A stretch of 64,000 nt of DNA from Epiperipatus broadwayi (GCA_028023455.1 JAQFVV010000455.1:495899-559898), one strand, 5' to 3'; shown: positions 51,098-62,625, counted from the first letter of the stretch. Numbers and translations: made by a program. The notes: a model not told the origin generated them from the letters alone.

Positions 51098-51540
51098 CAG
51101 TACAAAAATAAGTATTTTTCTCAGAGTATCTTCTTTCTTAAATCATAAGAATGTGTGTGGTAAGATTTAAAATCATTATTTTTTCCTTTTATAATTTTCT
51201 TTTCATTCTTAAATTCTATTGGTTGAGGAATTTTAAAACATACTTTATCCTCCTATAGCTTTTTCCAAATATTGTTAATTTTTTTTAAATTCACATTTTT
51301 TATTTATGATCTTATGCCTGTTAAAAATATCTACAGCTTCCTTTAGCAGTCTCTGATCATATTATTCAATTTTTGCCCGAATATATGTTTTATTAAATTT
51401 GATGTCATGATTTGTTAATTTAATGTGCGAATAAATGGCTGATGAATTAGATTTTTCTCTAACTACCACAATGTTTTCTTCCTTTCTTATGTTTATTCTA
51501 TGATTCATCTGCCCAATGTATACTATACAATTTGTACTAT
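51098..51540 (-). pseudogene. Penelope-like endonuclease, left arm of inverted pair
   Basis: On the minus strand the same blocks as the right arm can be read through several stops: IGQMNHRINIRKEEN, a degraded HSALAEH-type block, LTNHDIKFNKTYIR, RDC, KEAVDIFNRHK. Arm ends match the right arm (TCTTATGATTT near the outer end). The first residues of the GIY-YIG core are cut at about 51540. Confidence 0.65.
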
Positions 51541-51569
51541 GTTAAAAAAAATTAATGAAGTATTTCCAT

Positions 51570-52034
51570 GACCGAAAGATAAAATTCCTATGGAGTCTCA
51601 TGGTTTATACAAAATTCCATGTGGAGTCGGTTTACATTCATACATCGGACAAACAAATCATAGAATAAACATAACAAAGGAAGAATTTATTTTGGAAGTT
51701 AGAGAATAATCTAATTTATCAGACATTTATTCACACAGTAAATTAACAAACCATGACATCAATTTTAATAAAACACATATTCTGACAAAATTGAACAATA
51801 TGACCAGAGATTGCTAAGAGAAGCTATAGAGATTATTGAAAGGCCTAAGAGCATACATACAAAGTGTGACTTAAAGTAATTAACAATATTTGGAAAAAAT
51901 TATTCGAGGATAACATATTTTTTAAAACTTCTCAACCAACAGAATTTGAGAATGAAGAGAAAATAACAAAATGAATCTCACCACACACATTCTTATGATT
52001 TGAGAAAGAAGTTCTGAGGAAAGTACTTATATTG
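51570..52034 (+). pseudogene. Penelope-like endonuclease, right arm of inverted pair
   Basis: Plus strand: HGLYKIPCGVGLHSYIGQTN and HRINITKEE (51600-51680), then a stop, HSKLTNHDINFNKTHILTKL, NNMTRDC, a stop, and REAIEIIERPKS. YKIPCG..SYIGQT is the hallmark start of the Penelope GIY-YIG domain. The catalytic arginine region is present as HRIN. Stops and a frameshift make it a pseudogene. No RT precedes it. Confidence 0.75.
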
Positions 52035-52584
52035 AATTAAATGTATTTTTCTTACAAAGTTCTAGATAATTTTCTTTAAACAATAATGTGATTATTTTAA
52101 TGAATTATAAATTATTCTAAAAAAGAAGAAAATTATAAAATAATGTCAACAATTTGTTTCAATCGCTCTCTTTAGTAATTATTTACCAATTATAATTTTG
52201 AAAAAGTTTAATCAATGTTTTAATTTGAACTTTTTAGAGAGATAAGTAAAGTTTTTTTGAAGAAGAAAAAAAAAGATTTTAATTTATTTTTTTGTTTTAA
52301 TTGGAGTTTTTCTTTTTTTTTTCATTTCTTTTTGTCTGTTTTCAATACAATAATCATTGTTTGTTAAATTAGTGTAATCAAAATATTATCTTGTTTTTCT
52401 TTTGCTATATAAAAAAACTAATTAAAGAGGAATTTTGAAACTATGATTGTAATTTATTAAAATTAAAATATGACAAATAAGTACAAGGGAATTTTTTTAC
52501 TTGTTTTGCAATAAAAAAAGGAGATGAAATAACGGACCATTTTTTGTAAAATAGTCAGTACTTATTTTCTGGATGTGGCTCATA

Positions 52585-54320
52585 ATCACCCACCATTATC
52601 AATCCACTGCAGGATGAAGGTCTCTCCAAGTTCAATCCTTCTTCTCCGATCTTTAACTTCTCTTCTGCACATCACCCCCCCCCCCGAACGCTTTTTTATT
52701 TCATCCATCCATCTCATATGGTGTCTCTTTCTGGGTCTTTTACAATCTCTTTGAATCCCGTTTAAGATTTCAATTGTCTATCTATTATCATCTCTTCTAG
52801 CAATATGTCCAGTTCAACTCCACTTATCTTTTAATTTTTTCAATGAGGTCAGTAACACCTGTTTGTTCTCTTACCCATATATTACATTTTTGATCAGAAA
52901 CACCTGTTTGTTCTCTTACCTTTATATTGCATTTTCAATCTCTTCTTGTTACTCCTAACATGTCTGAAGTCTCTGTATTGCTCTTCTATTAGGTGTCCAA
53001 GTCTCAGATCCATAAGTAAGAATTGGTAAAACCCTTTTATTAAAAACCTTTCTTTTCAAACACAGGCATATTTCCTTTTAGCATCAAGTTATTTTTACCA
53101 AAAGGACTCCAACCAAGTTTAATTCTATGATTAATTTCATTCATTATATTTCCATCTGTACTAATAATCTGACCAAAGTATTTGTAGCTGTTAACTTCTT
53201 CTAACTCATCATAATCAATCTTTATTTTCATATTTAATGAAAAGCCATTGAACATTACCTTAGTCTTTTTAACATTTATCTTTAGTCCTACTTTTCTACT
53301 TTCATCTGATAACTCCTGCAACATTTCCTGTAACTCTAAAGCATTATTTGCAAAAACAACTACATCATCTGCAAAATCTAAATGACTTAAATAATCTCCA
53401 TTTACTTTCACTCCTTTAGCTTTCCATTTTAATCCACAAAATACTTCCTGCAGCTCTGCTGTAAAAAGTTATGGAGATATGGAGTCATCCTATCTTACAC
53501 CCTTCTCAATGTTGACTTTCCTAGTATCATTATGTAATCTAATTATTGCTGTTACATTTTTATAAATATTCATTAAAATATGACAATATCCTGGATCTAT
53601 TACCTTAACGATCCAATGCTTTAATCACTGATGAAATGTTTATAGAATCAAATGCTTTTTCATCATCTACAAATCCAAAGGATAATAGCAATTCATATTC
53701 ATTTGTTCTTTCTATAACTTCTCTCAATACCTGGATATGATCTAATGTATTAAAATTACTTTTAAGTCCAACTTATTCTCTTGATTGGTGGAAATTCAAT
53801 GTTCTCTGTAGACAAATTGTAATTATCTTGGTTAAAATTTTCTATAAAACTGATAAAAAGCTGATAGGGCTGTAATTACTAATATATTCTTTATCAACTT
53901 TTTTAAATATTAATATTAATACTGCATTCTTCCAATCATCTGGTACACCTTTATCATTTAGACCTTTGGTATATAACTTTGCTAAAAAAATTTGATTTCT
54001 TTACCTGCTTCGTTTAATATATCAATTATAATGCCATCATTATCTGGGGCCTTTCCTTTCTTCATAAATTTAATTGCATGTCTTACTTCTTCATTTAAAA
54101 TTCTGAGGCAACTCAGAAGATATAATATATATATATAGGAGGTACTTGTTCTTTATTGCTATATAATTCTAGATAGAAGTCTTCCACCATTTCATAATGT
54201 CATCTCACTCTTTTTTAATAGTTCCATCTTTTTTTCTTATTGCAAACATAAATTTTCTACCAATACCAAAATGTTGTTTTATAATCTTGAGACTTTTATT
54301 CTTTTAAGATGTCAGTATTA
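52585..54320 (-). mobile_element. LINE-1 non-LTR retrotransposon, RT half, 5'-truncated
   Basis: The minus strand shows, in order, SLRIIKQHFGIGRKFMFAI (about 54280), a GKAPDNDGIIIDILNEAGKE block (about 54050), IEKGVR (about 53500), and the open frame 53411-53040. It then shows TYGSETWT (about 52990), FGGGMMCRREVK (about 52670) and the 3' tail ending near ATCCTGCAGTGGATTG. It resembles RTE-like non-LTR elements with no RNase H. The conserved LRIIKQHFGIGRK block also occurs in the endonuclease half at 59845-60985, so both belong to one family. There are many stops outside 53040-53411. Confidence 0.88.
53040..53411 (-). pseudogene. LINE-1 reverse transcriptase fragment with FADD site
   Basis: 123 open codons: KVNGDYLSHLDFADDVVVFA contains the catalytic FADD motif. 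It is followed by LQEMLQELSDESRKVGLKIN, KKTKVMFNG and YKYFGQIIST, the usual blocks after the active site in non-LTR RTs (palm and thumb). The frame breaks at both sides: upstream stops separate the motif-A region, and downstream Lys-Gly-Phe precedes a shift into the TYGSETW block. Confidence 0.88.
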
Positions 54321-54834
54321 ACCAAGATATTAAAAAGGACAATAGAAAAAGTTAGTCTTAATCCAGCTGCTGAAGAAGACAAAAGAATCTTAATAAAGCT
54401 ATTGAGAAGAGCAGTAATTTATGAGTGAGTTGCTGAAGAAAGAAGCAGAAGTTTAGCTGTAAAAACATATTTTCTAAAATAAAGTTGAAGATAAGTAAAT
54501 GTTAAGTTTAGCTAAAAATAAACATCAACTACCTTCATGAGCTCAGTAGAAAAAGGTAAAGGAGAAGAAAAATACTTCTGAAATAATCTACAACCAGTGT
54601 TGTTTCCAACCAAGGGCATGTCCTTAACTTTGTGTTTATCCAGACCTGGAAAATTATTTTAAAAATTACTAATCTCATTATGTGTTAGCCTGACTTAAAA
54701 ATAAATATATGGAAAAAAATGAATAAATTGATTCTGAGTGAAATCTGAAATTATTGTGTGGCAGAATAGATAAATGAACTGTGTACATAATCCAAGAATT
54801 GAGAAACCTTTATGAAAAAAACCTATATGGAATC

Positions 54835-55440
54835 TGGTGAGCATTTATCTTTTTCACATGTAAGTGGTCATGTGTATCAGTTATATAAGATGGAGTGGAT
54901 GACTGAAGAAAGCTTGAAAGTCTGGATTTAAATTCCCTCTAATTATATCTAGCTTAAGTATATGTACTATACCTCCATTTAAATATTACAGATTCAGCCT
55001 GTACATGGCACATCTTTCTTTTGAGTATTTAAATGGTACGAAAGTCCTACATATGAGGGATTTGAATGACATATAACCAACATGGGCAGTACAACAAAAC
55101 TGGACAAATAATTGCTTTGAACATGCCGACATCAGAGGTTTGGAAAGTAGAGGAGATTGAAGTCTGTCCATTAAAATTTGAAAATTTGTTATTTTAATAT
55201 AAACTGAGCATGGATTAACTGAACATAGATTATATACATGTATAAAGCATGATAATCCAGACCAATGGATGAGCACTGGTTCAGCACAAAATACATAAAT
55301 TGGAGATTATTTATCTTTTTCACATGTACGTGGTCATGTGTATTGGTTGTATAAGATGGAGTTGATTATTGAAGGGAGCTATAAAAGTCTGGGTTCAAAT
55401 CCTATTATATTTACTATGTATTAATAAACGTTTTAATGAA
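54835..55440 (+). repeat. Family-C hammerhead repeat, tandem partial dimer
   Basis: TTTATCTTTTTCACATG recurs at 54844 and 55310, 466 bp apart. Each is followed by TGGTCATGTGTAT, TATAAGATGGAGT and a box-B-like segment. The interior matches the family-C unit at 58.4-59.2 kb (CCTGTACATGG, TCCATTAAAATTTGAAAATT, AAACTGAGCATGG). The hammerhead in the second half (55250-55310) is decayed: TGGATGA replaces CTGATGA and AAA replaces GAA. The minus-strand frame 54986-55276 is only a shadow of this repeat. Confidence 0.8.
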
Positions 55441-56293
55441 TAATTAGTTAAAGGAATATCCAACAATTCTTGGAAAAGTTAACCAGGTCGTATATTTTCA
55501 TTATATATTTATTTATTAATATATTTATTTACTGTAGATTATACGTGTTTGTCAATATTACATAAATCTAAACTAATCCAAAAAAATTAGATAATTTTAA
55601 AACAAAATTTAAATATTTTTCTTAATATTAATTTTTACATAAAGATCTAAATTATGTTTGTTTGTTTCATTATTTATATATATATGAAAAACAATAGATT
55701 TTAAACGTAAGTATTAACGAATTATATTTAAGACAGAGTATAATTCATATATCTTGGGAAAACTACAATTTTGTATTTATATTTCTCATTTTAAATTTAT
55801 GATTGAAAGAAAAATTAAAAACAAACATTTAATTTTGTTTAAATATATTTTAAAGGTTTATTTATTATTGCTTATACAAATAAAATATTTTCTTTCAGGT
55901 TTATTAGTGCATCATTTGATAGATAAATAAATAAGAAATTTTGACAACCCTTGCTTTTAAATTTCGGATAATTAACTCACAATCCAATATTTTAATCAAA
56001 ATTATTTCATCCATGTACTAACATATTATGTATTATATTTTTATGTTAATAAATTTTATTTTGTTAATTAAATTTGGATCATGTAATCATTCATAGTTTC
56101 GTGATCCCATTATACTTTAATATCAAGGGAAAGTCTCTTCATAATTCGATTTTTATATTAAATATTCAGCTAGCCAAAATATTAAATAAGCTTATATTTT
56201 AATAATGTATCATATTATTTTAGTAGCTTTCTTATTTACATTTTATTGATTACAATGCATGAATAATTAAGAAAGTTAAGCTAATAAGATATG
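55441..56293. other. AT-rich stretch without a recognised gene
   Basis: No gene, RNA or nameable repeat seen. Confidence 0.6.
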
Positions 56294-56590
56294 ATATGTT
56301 GGACTATTTCCATCATTTATGAGTGAATGTTGAATGTATAGAAAATTTTAAACTTTATTTAAACTTTCCAAATACAAACAACTTGTTAGTAATAACACAC
56401 AAATAGACAATATAGGTTAGTAATTGCACAACGTTTCTAGTAGTATTGTTCTCCACTCTTCTTCAGATGTTGCTGGCCTATATGCACAGAGACAATATTC
56501 GCTTAGAAGTTGAACTCGCACCTTTAGATTCTTGAATATTGAATTTAAGGCAAACGCTCTACCAACTGAGCTATTCTGTCTCAATAAACA
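56294..56590. mobile_element. Family-B repeat with well-kept tRNA-like core
   Basis: Starts with the family-B end ATATGTTGGACTATTTCCAT and AAACTTTATTTAAACTTT. On the minus strand, 56507-56582 reads TAGCTCAGTTGGTAGAGC (perfect box A form), CTTAAATTCAATATTC and GCGAGTTCAAC (box B). Beside it, minus strand, CTGAAGAAGAGTGG at about 56455-56470 and GAAACGTTG at about 56432 form a hammerhead-like pair, but the predicted H17 would be G. The far end lacks a matching inverted terminus, so the copy is truncated. Confidence 0.7.
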
Positions 56591-57574
56591 CTAATTGATT
56601 AAGTTACTTTATTAATCTAAATTGATACATAGGCACTCAACATTATTTGTACTTTCATAACATATATTTATTTAATTACTTTATAGATAATTTCTGCCAG
56701 TACAATGGGCTTGAAGAAAATTATTTATTTTATTCTATATATCTTTATACCATTATAAAAAATTAGTATCTAAAAGTGTTTAACCATTTATTCATTAATA
56801 GATAATCATTTTAATTTCATTATATCATTCCAAATATTTACTGTCTAGTGTTATAAGTTGTTTGATCAGCTAATCATTTCCCTCTTTATTATATACCATT
56901 ACTATATGTAATTCCTTACATTAACTATTATGTGTGTATATATAATAAACTACGATTACACATATATAGAAATGCTCTATGAAGTATATAATAAGAAACT
57001 CTTCCAGTTTTATTTAGCTTAATACATTTTTAATACTAAACCCCATAATCATAGCTATTCTAAATAAACGTCAGTACATATATAAGATTTAATAGGGTTT
57101 AGCAAAATCAACATCAGTAAAATCAAAAATTGTCATCACATTTTTCAGCATAGAAATTGAGCAAATAATAAACAATATATGAAGTAACTATGGCAACACC
57201 AGAAATTATCATTAAAGGTTCACCATCATTCTGTATAACTTCATTTAAACGTGACATAATTTAAAATTATAGGTTATTACCATCAAGCTAATGCCAAATT
57301 TGAGGCAACGTATTTGCATGCACATATTCAAATGCTAAAATATCTACAATATTAAACATAAAAATTTCTGGGATAATGATATCAATAATGGTCATCATGA
57401 ATAATCAGGGCCATCTGAGACCATGAGTGGACTGCATATCAATAAACTAATGATTATTTTAAAATAAATAGATAAAAATGAAATAAGTGAACTTTAAAGA
57501 TGTTCTTTATATTTGCACCATGTAAATACTTTTATAAAAAGAATCATGTGGATGTCCACACACATGTATTTTTA
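56591..57574. other. AT-rich stretch without a recognised gene
   Basis: Nothing recognisable. Confidence 0.6.
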
Positions 57575-57670
57575 CTTGCATTGGTGGTCGAGAGGTCAGC
57601 ACGACTGCCTTGCATTTGCAGGCAGTTGCCCGGGTTGCGGGTTCGTGTCCCTGCCTATGCTATGACATTT
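57575..57670 (+). repeat. tRNA-Gly-derived SINE-like copy 3
   Basis: GCATTGGTGGTCGAGAGGTC (acceptor and D arm in tRNA-Gly form), ACTGCCTTGCATTTGCAGGC (enlarged anticodon arm), CCGGGTTGCGGGTTCGTGTC (T region, box B GGGTTCGTGTCC) and CTATGACATTT plus A-rich tail. The tail matches the two copies at 31.9 and 33.3 kb. Confidence 0.7.
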
Positions 57671-57894
57671 AAAAAATAAAAAAAACTATAAATTCCAACA
57701 AAACAGCTATTATAAATCAATTAGAGAAAACTTGTTTAGCCACAGGGAGATTGTAAATTACTATTAATTGATAGTTTTCTGGGAGGAGGCAAAGTTATCT
57801 CTGTTTACATAGTTATAATCTCATTGTATCTGTTCTTTATTATAATAACATTCCATGGAAAATATTTAATTTAACACACACACACACATATATA

Positions 57895-58250
57895 TATATT
57901 ATAAGAGACCTTCAGACTTTCAAGCAGTTTACATCTATCCATCTATCTTATACAATCAATACTCATGCCCACATTCATGTGAAAACAATAAATGATCTCC
58001 AATATATGTATTTCATACTGAACCAGCACTTATCAGTTTGGTCCAGATCACAATCTACCATACATATATACAATCAGTGATCGATTTATTACACAAGAGC
58101 AAATCTTCAAACTTTAATGGACGGGCTTCAATCTTGTCCACACTCCAATTCTTTAGTCATCTATGTTGAACTTAAATTAGTCTGACCTCTCTCACATTGG
58201 ACTTTAATAGTCCATTTATTTATACAGAGGAGAAGTGGGCAGAGTACAGG
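57895..58250 (-). repeat. Family-C hammerhead repeat, inverted unit
   Basis: Reverse of the adjoining plus-strand units. It has the tRNA-like part (57900-57960), the hammerhead block (57991-58051; the core reads CTGATAA, losing G8), CTTTAATGGACGGGCTTCAA (58110-58129) and the GGTTGAATATGTAATATTTA junction at 58249. It lies head-to-head with the array to the right. Confidence 0.8.
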
Positions 58251-58625
58251 TTGAATATGTAATATTTAAACATATGTATATTGTCTATACTAAACTTAAT
58301 GTAATTATAAGAGTCTTGAACTCAGGCTTTCAAGCTCCTTATATTTATCCAATTTATCTTATATAACCATATTAAGTTTTGTATAAACAATATACATATA
58401 TTTAAATATTAGATATTCAGTCTCTATTCTACCCATCTCTCTTCTTTATAAATAAGTGAACATATTAAGGTTCTATATGGGAGGGTTCAGATTGATTTAA
58501 GGTCAACATGGGTATGACATTGGCATCAACAAGGCTTCCAGCATACCATTTTTGGAAATGGTTGGCTGAAGAGTTGGAGAGTAGAGCAAATTAAAGCTTG
58601 TTTATTAAAGTTTAAAGATTTGCTA

Positions 58626-58675
58626 CTGATGAGTGCTGGTTTAGCATGAAATACATATATTGGAGATCATTTATC
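58626..58675 (+). ncRNA. Hammerhead core without upstream stem I (family C)
   Basis: CTGATGA (58626-58632), stem II GTGCTG-GTT-TAGCAT, GAA, ATA-CA-TAT, A, TTGGAGATCA. The core is intact, but the strand that should pair with TTGG and GATCA upstream is missing because a deletion joined TTTGCTA directly to the core. Confidence 0.5.
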
Positions 58676-59081
58676 TTTTTCATGTGTATGTGACCATGTG
58701 TTTTTGGTTGTATAAGATAGCTTGGATAAATGTAGGGAGCTTGAAAGCCTGATTTCAAGTCTCTTATATTCCACTAAGTTTAGTATATTCAATATACATA
58801 TATTTAAATATTATATATTCAACCTGTATTCTGTCTATCCCCCTTCTGTGTAAATAAATGGATATATTAAGATCCTATGCGTGAGAGGTCAGATTAATTT
58901 AAGATGAACATGGTATAACAATAATAGTGGTATTAACAAGGGTTCTGAGCATTCCACCCTTGAATTTTCAATGAAATGGATCGCTGAAGAGTAGAGAAAA
59001 TTGAAGTTTGTCCATTAAAGTTTGAATATTTGCTATCTTAGTATAAACTGAGCACTGATTGCATATTTGTATGGGAGACTG

Positions 59082-59138
59082 TGATCTGTACCAACTGATG
59101 AGTGCTGGTTCAGCATGAAATATGTATATTGGAGATCA
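59082..59138 (+). ncRNA. Type I hammerhead ribozyme motif (family C, best copy)
   Basis: TGATC-TGTA-CCAA, CTGATGA (59095-59101), stem II GTGCTG-GTT-CAGCAT (six pairs, one G-U), GAA (59117-59119), stem III ATA-TG-TAT (three pairs), A59128, then TTGG-A-GATCA. All core residues are present. Stem I is four plus five pairs around an asymmetric internal loop, a feature often seen in fast natural hammerheads. The cleavage triplet would be AUA. The predicted cut is between 59128 and 59129. Activity is inferred. Confidence 0.75.
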
Positions 59139-59844
59139 TTTATGTTTTTCACATGTATGTGGTCATGTGTTCTGGTTGTATAAGATGGAGTACATAGATG
59201 TATGGAGCTTGAAAGTCTGAGTTCAAGTCCCTTATAATTACATTAATTTTAGTATAGACAACATATATTTAAATGTTATATATATATATATATATATATG
59301 GTGTATGGCTGCAAAAAACAATTTGGTGTAACTGAAAGGAGACCCATTGATTGCTGTTGAATGTCTTAAAGAAACTGAGCATGACAAATACCTAATACTC
59401 ATACTATGCATTCTTGACATTACAGTCATTATTACTATGTGATTATTTATATAGTATATAAACATGTATAACCTGCTTATCAACATGCATTATCCAGGAT
59501 AATGAGTTTATTCACTTTTACGTCTAAGTTTAAGATCAAGCAATACCATGGTCATACTTCTCAGTTACTTGGTAGCTCTTAACTGAAATATTAATTGAAT
59601 TTTCTTAAAGGCAGAACAAATGTGTGTGAGTGAATAGATATTTACAATCATGACAGAGAAAAACAATTCATGGCCCTCATTTCCAGAAGACTGCAAAGTT
59701 ATCAGCCAAGACAGCAGTTGGCTGAAGGTAAGGAGTACTAAGAATAACCTGATTGTAGAACCAGGTTACCATTTGATGATATTTTATATAGATATTTACA
59801 AATGCAGATCTGTTTCAAGTGAAAAAAAAATTTGCAAGAATTGG

Positions 59845-60985
59845 AAGGACATGTCTAATGTTAAATGGGACATTAATGAACTTTATGAAGTTGGAAGAAA
59901 AGATGAAATGACAATTAATTTAAAAAGTAAGCATATACTGTACTGCAAAAAACAAGCATTGTGGAGATTGATAGTGTATCAGACATAGTGGCAAGATTAG
60001 TTATTCAACATAATAGCGAATACCAAATGCAGATAATTCAGGTTTAAGACTTAACAATTTTTATTGAGATGATTATATAAATGTCCAAAGGGCTTTTATT
60101 CAGTCCAAACCTTTTAAAATTGTAATAGGAGACTTTAATTCTAAAATTAGTAAATAATTGAAAGATGAAAGTGCTGAAGTTAAATTTGGTTTTGATGATA
60201 GAAATGAGAGAAATACACTTGTGGGGTTTGCAGAAAAATAAAAACTTTATGTTATCACATCTTTTTTTGAAAAAGAAATGTTAAATGAAAATAAATATTG
60301 ATACATCCAAATAAAATTATAGCATAATTGGAATCATTTTGACTAACAGAAAATATGTATTTCAATATTGGATTGTGTTTAGCAAATTCAACATAGGAAG
60401 TGATCATCAATTAGTGAGATGAAGAATAAATGTGAATGTAAATCTAGAGACAAAAATTATTAAGAAAACCAATATTTATAGCTGATAATCATAATTTTCA
60501 GAAGCATTTCAATGAATTTAAATTAGAATTTGAAAATTCTTTTCAAATAATAACAGATTTTGAACATCCTTCAGATTTGAACAAAATCAACATGAAGATA
60601 ACTGATACATTTTGAAAAACTGCAACAAAGATAATTGGTACAAAAAATCAGAAAGTGACCAATAAAATTTCTACTGAGACGACAATTTACGAAAAAAAGA
60701 AAGAATATTATATGTATATATAAATGATGCATTAAGAGGGATTGAATATCTTGAATTTTGTAAAAAAAATGTGTAAAACGATTGATAATAATATTAGAAA
60801 GTATAATTGTAAACTAGCAAGCAAAATTATAGATGAAAAAATCTCAAGAGAATAAAACAATATATTGGTATTAGTAGGAAACTTGTTTGTGCAATAATGA
60901 AAAAGGTGAAATTATTACTAAAAAATAGATAATGTCACGAAATGGGTAGAAAAATTCCATGAAAAATAACAAGTAATTCTTTGTT
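59845..60985 (+). pseudogene. LINE-1 endonuclease half, decayed
   Basis: The frame wanders but blocks of an APE-type endonuclease are clear. They are WDINELYEVGRKDEM (59870-59915), IQHNSEYQMQIIQV (60003-60045), the catalytic FKIVIGDFNSKIS (60110-60150), DDRNERN (60196-60216), and GSDHQLV (60399-60419, the GSDHR-type block). An interdomain stretch follows, ending in LKRIKQYIGISRKLVCAIM (60842-60898). That last block matches the start of the RT half at 54280-54320 on the minus strand. The copy stops at about 60985 without RT. The open frame 59650-59988 enters the domain only in its last third. Confidence 0.8.
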
Positions 60986-61269
60986 AATAAACATTTGTTC
61001 TAAATAAGTTATTTTCTTACCATAAACAAATATTAAAAATGTCTTACAATAAATAAAGAAAACTAACTTTAATTTGAATATTCCTTCATTTTTTTCTCTT
61101 AAAAATGAGGATGATCTGATTGTATTTCAAATATGAAAAAATATTTTCAACAAAAGTATAACAAAATTATTGAATATTTTCAACTATTCGTTTTAATAAA
61201 AAGATAATATTATATTGACAAAATTAATAATAAGATTGGCAATTTGAAATTTTAAAAAATAGGCAATTT

Positions 61270-62625
61270 TAACAATACTTAGAGTACATTGTGACAAGAC
61301 CTTCTCAAAGGCCCAATATTATCACATATATCTATCTGAATCCACACCTATGAAAATCTTCACTAACATTAAGTTACATAAATCTAATGCGCTTTTAAGA
61401 TTGATGGTAGTTTTCATCAGAGTGCATTATGTCAATACCACAAAACTGATAAATCCATGGCTTCTTGAAAGAATAGGTTTTGATACCTTTTAGGTTAAAT
61501 CATCTTTTGAATTCATCGATAACATTAAACAAGCTGAAATCAAACTGGAATTTAGTATTGCACCACTAGATGTAACAGAGATATACTGCTCAATTAATCA
61601 CAAAAGCTCAATAGACTTTATAAAAACTGAACTCATAAGTAATAATTACCCACAGGCTCAGCTAAGCTTTATTGTGGAATTTTTGAAATGGATGAATCAG
61701 AATATTATGGCTGTGTTTAATGGTGAGTGGTTTAAAATGAAGGACAAATGACCTATGTACCTTCCAACAAGTGGGATCATCAACAGTATTTTTCTCAATT
61801 ATTATGAAAAACAAATATTGGCTAAGTACTACTCAATTGGACAAACAATATATATATATAAGCTATGTTGATGATGTATTCATAACAGCACCAGAAATAC
61901 TAATGAAGAATATTCAAAAAGATCTGTAAGTACAAACTTCTGTAACAATTAACAGCATAGCAGAAAACCTACATCACAACATTAAATACCTGGACAATCA
62001 AGTTCATAGAGACTCCTACCAATTCACATATGCCATGATGGTCAAACCATTGGAAATTCGAGGAGATATACATCCAAATGCAAACTCACCCTATATGCAC
62101 AAATTATCCAGATTTACATCCTTCCTATATAGAAATCATAGGCTATGCAAATTTGAATCAGACTACAAAAAAGCTTCACAAACTATACAAAAGAACTGAG
62201 AAGCATTGGATTTTCACAGAACACTATCAACAAAAGGGTTAGACAATTTCATAACAAACTAAGAACTGACACAGTTAAAAACAACAAACCAAGAATGCGG
62301 TTACCTTACATACCATCAATTTTTAGAAAATGTTATAAAATATTTGCCAAGTTCATCGAATTAGGTTTCCATACACCACCCTCAATGAACAGATTAATAA
62401 ATAATTCCAAAGATCAAAGACCCTCTGATCAATTAGCACAAGCAGTACACAAAATTGCATGTCCAAGCACTATGGAGATACCCATGCCTACATTGCTACC
62501 AGAACTACTCAGCATAACTACTTATATAGAAGCATATAACCCTGAAAGTAAATCTATATTCCTCTCACACCAAAGATCCACAGTAGCAAAGGCACTGTGT
62601 GCAAAGTGCAGTCTTACTAAATGAA
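61270..62625 (+). pseudogene. Penelope-like reverse transcriptase, decayed
   Basis: Read through shifts. HKSNALLRLMVVFIR (about 61390) is followed by SSFEFIDNIKQAEI and IAPLDVTEIYCSI (61500-61590; fingers and motif A, SLDVT-type), MAVFNGEWFKMKDK (61710) and PTSGIINSIFLNYYEKQIL. The catalytic YVDD is at 61864-61875. Next come HNIKYLDNQVHRDSY and KELRSIGFSQNTINKRVRQF. The final open frame 62295-62624 has LPYIPSIFRKCYKIFAKFIE, the linker before the endonuclease. KIAC at 62451 marks where GIY-YIG should start, but its catalytic part is not recognisable. Stops and shifts make it inactive. Confidence 0.85.

Larger units (their letters stand above)
58315..59265 (+). repeat. Family-C hammerhead repeat, tandem dimer
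   Basis: After an inverted scrap of the tRNA-like part (58315-58375), two plus-strand units follow. Matching points GGAGATCATTTAT lie at 58662 and 59131 (469 bp). Each unit contains the tRNA-like part (TATAAGATRG, GCTTGAAAGYCTG, TTCAAGTCYCTTAT), CAATATACATATATTTAAAT, GGTCAGATTAATTTAAG-type sequence, TGGCTGAAGAGT, CCATTAAAGTTTGAA, and then the hammerhead. Tandem dimers of this kind are expected of retrozyme-type elements, copied from a circular RNA. Confidence 0.85.

Noticed and set aside
54986-55276. 96-codon minus-strand open frame
   Set aside because: It lies antisense within a family-C repeat, and equivalent positions in the other copies are interrupted.
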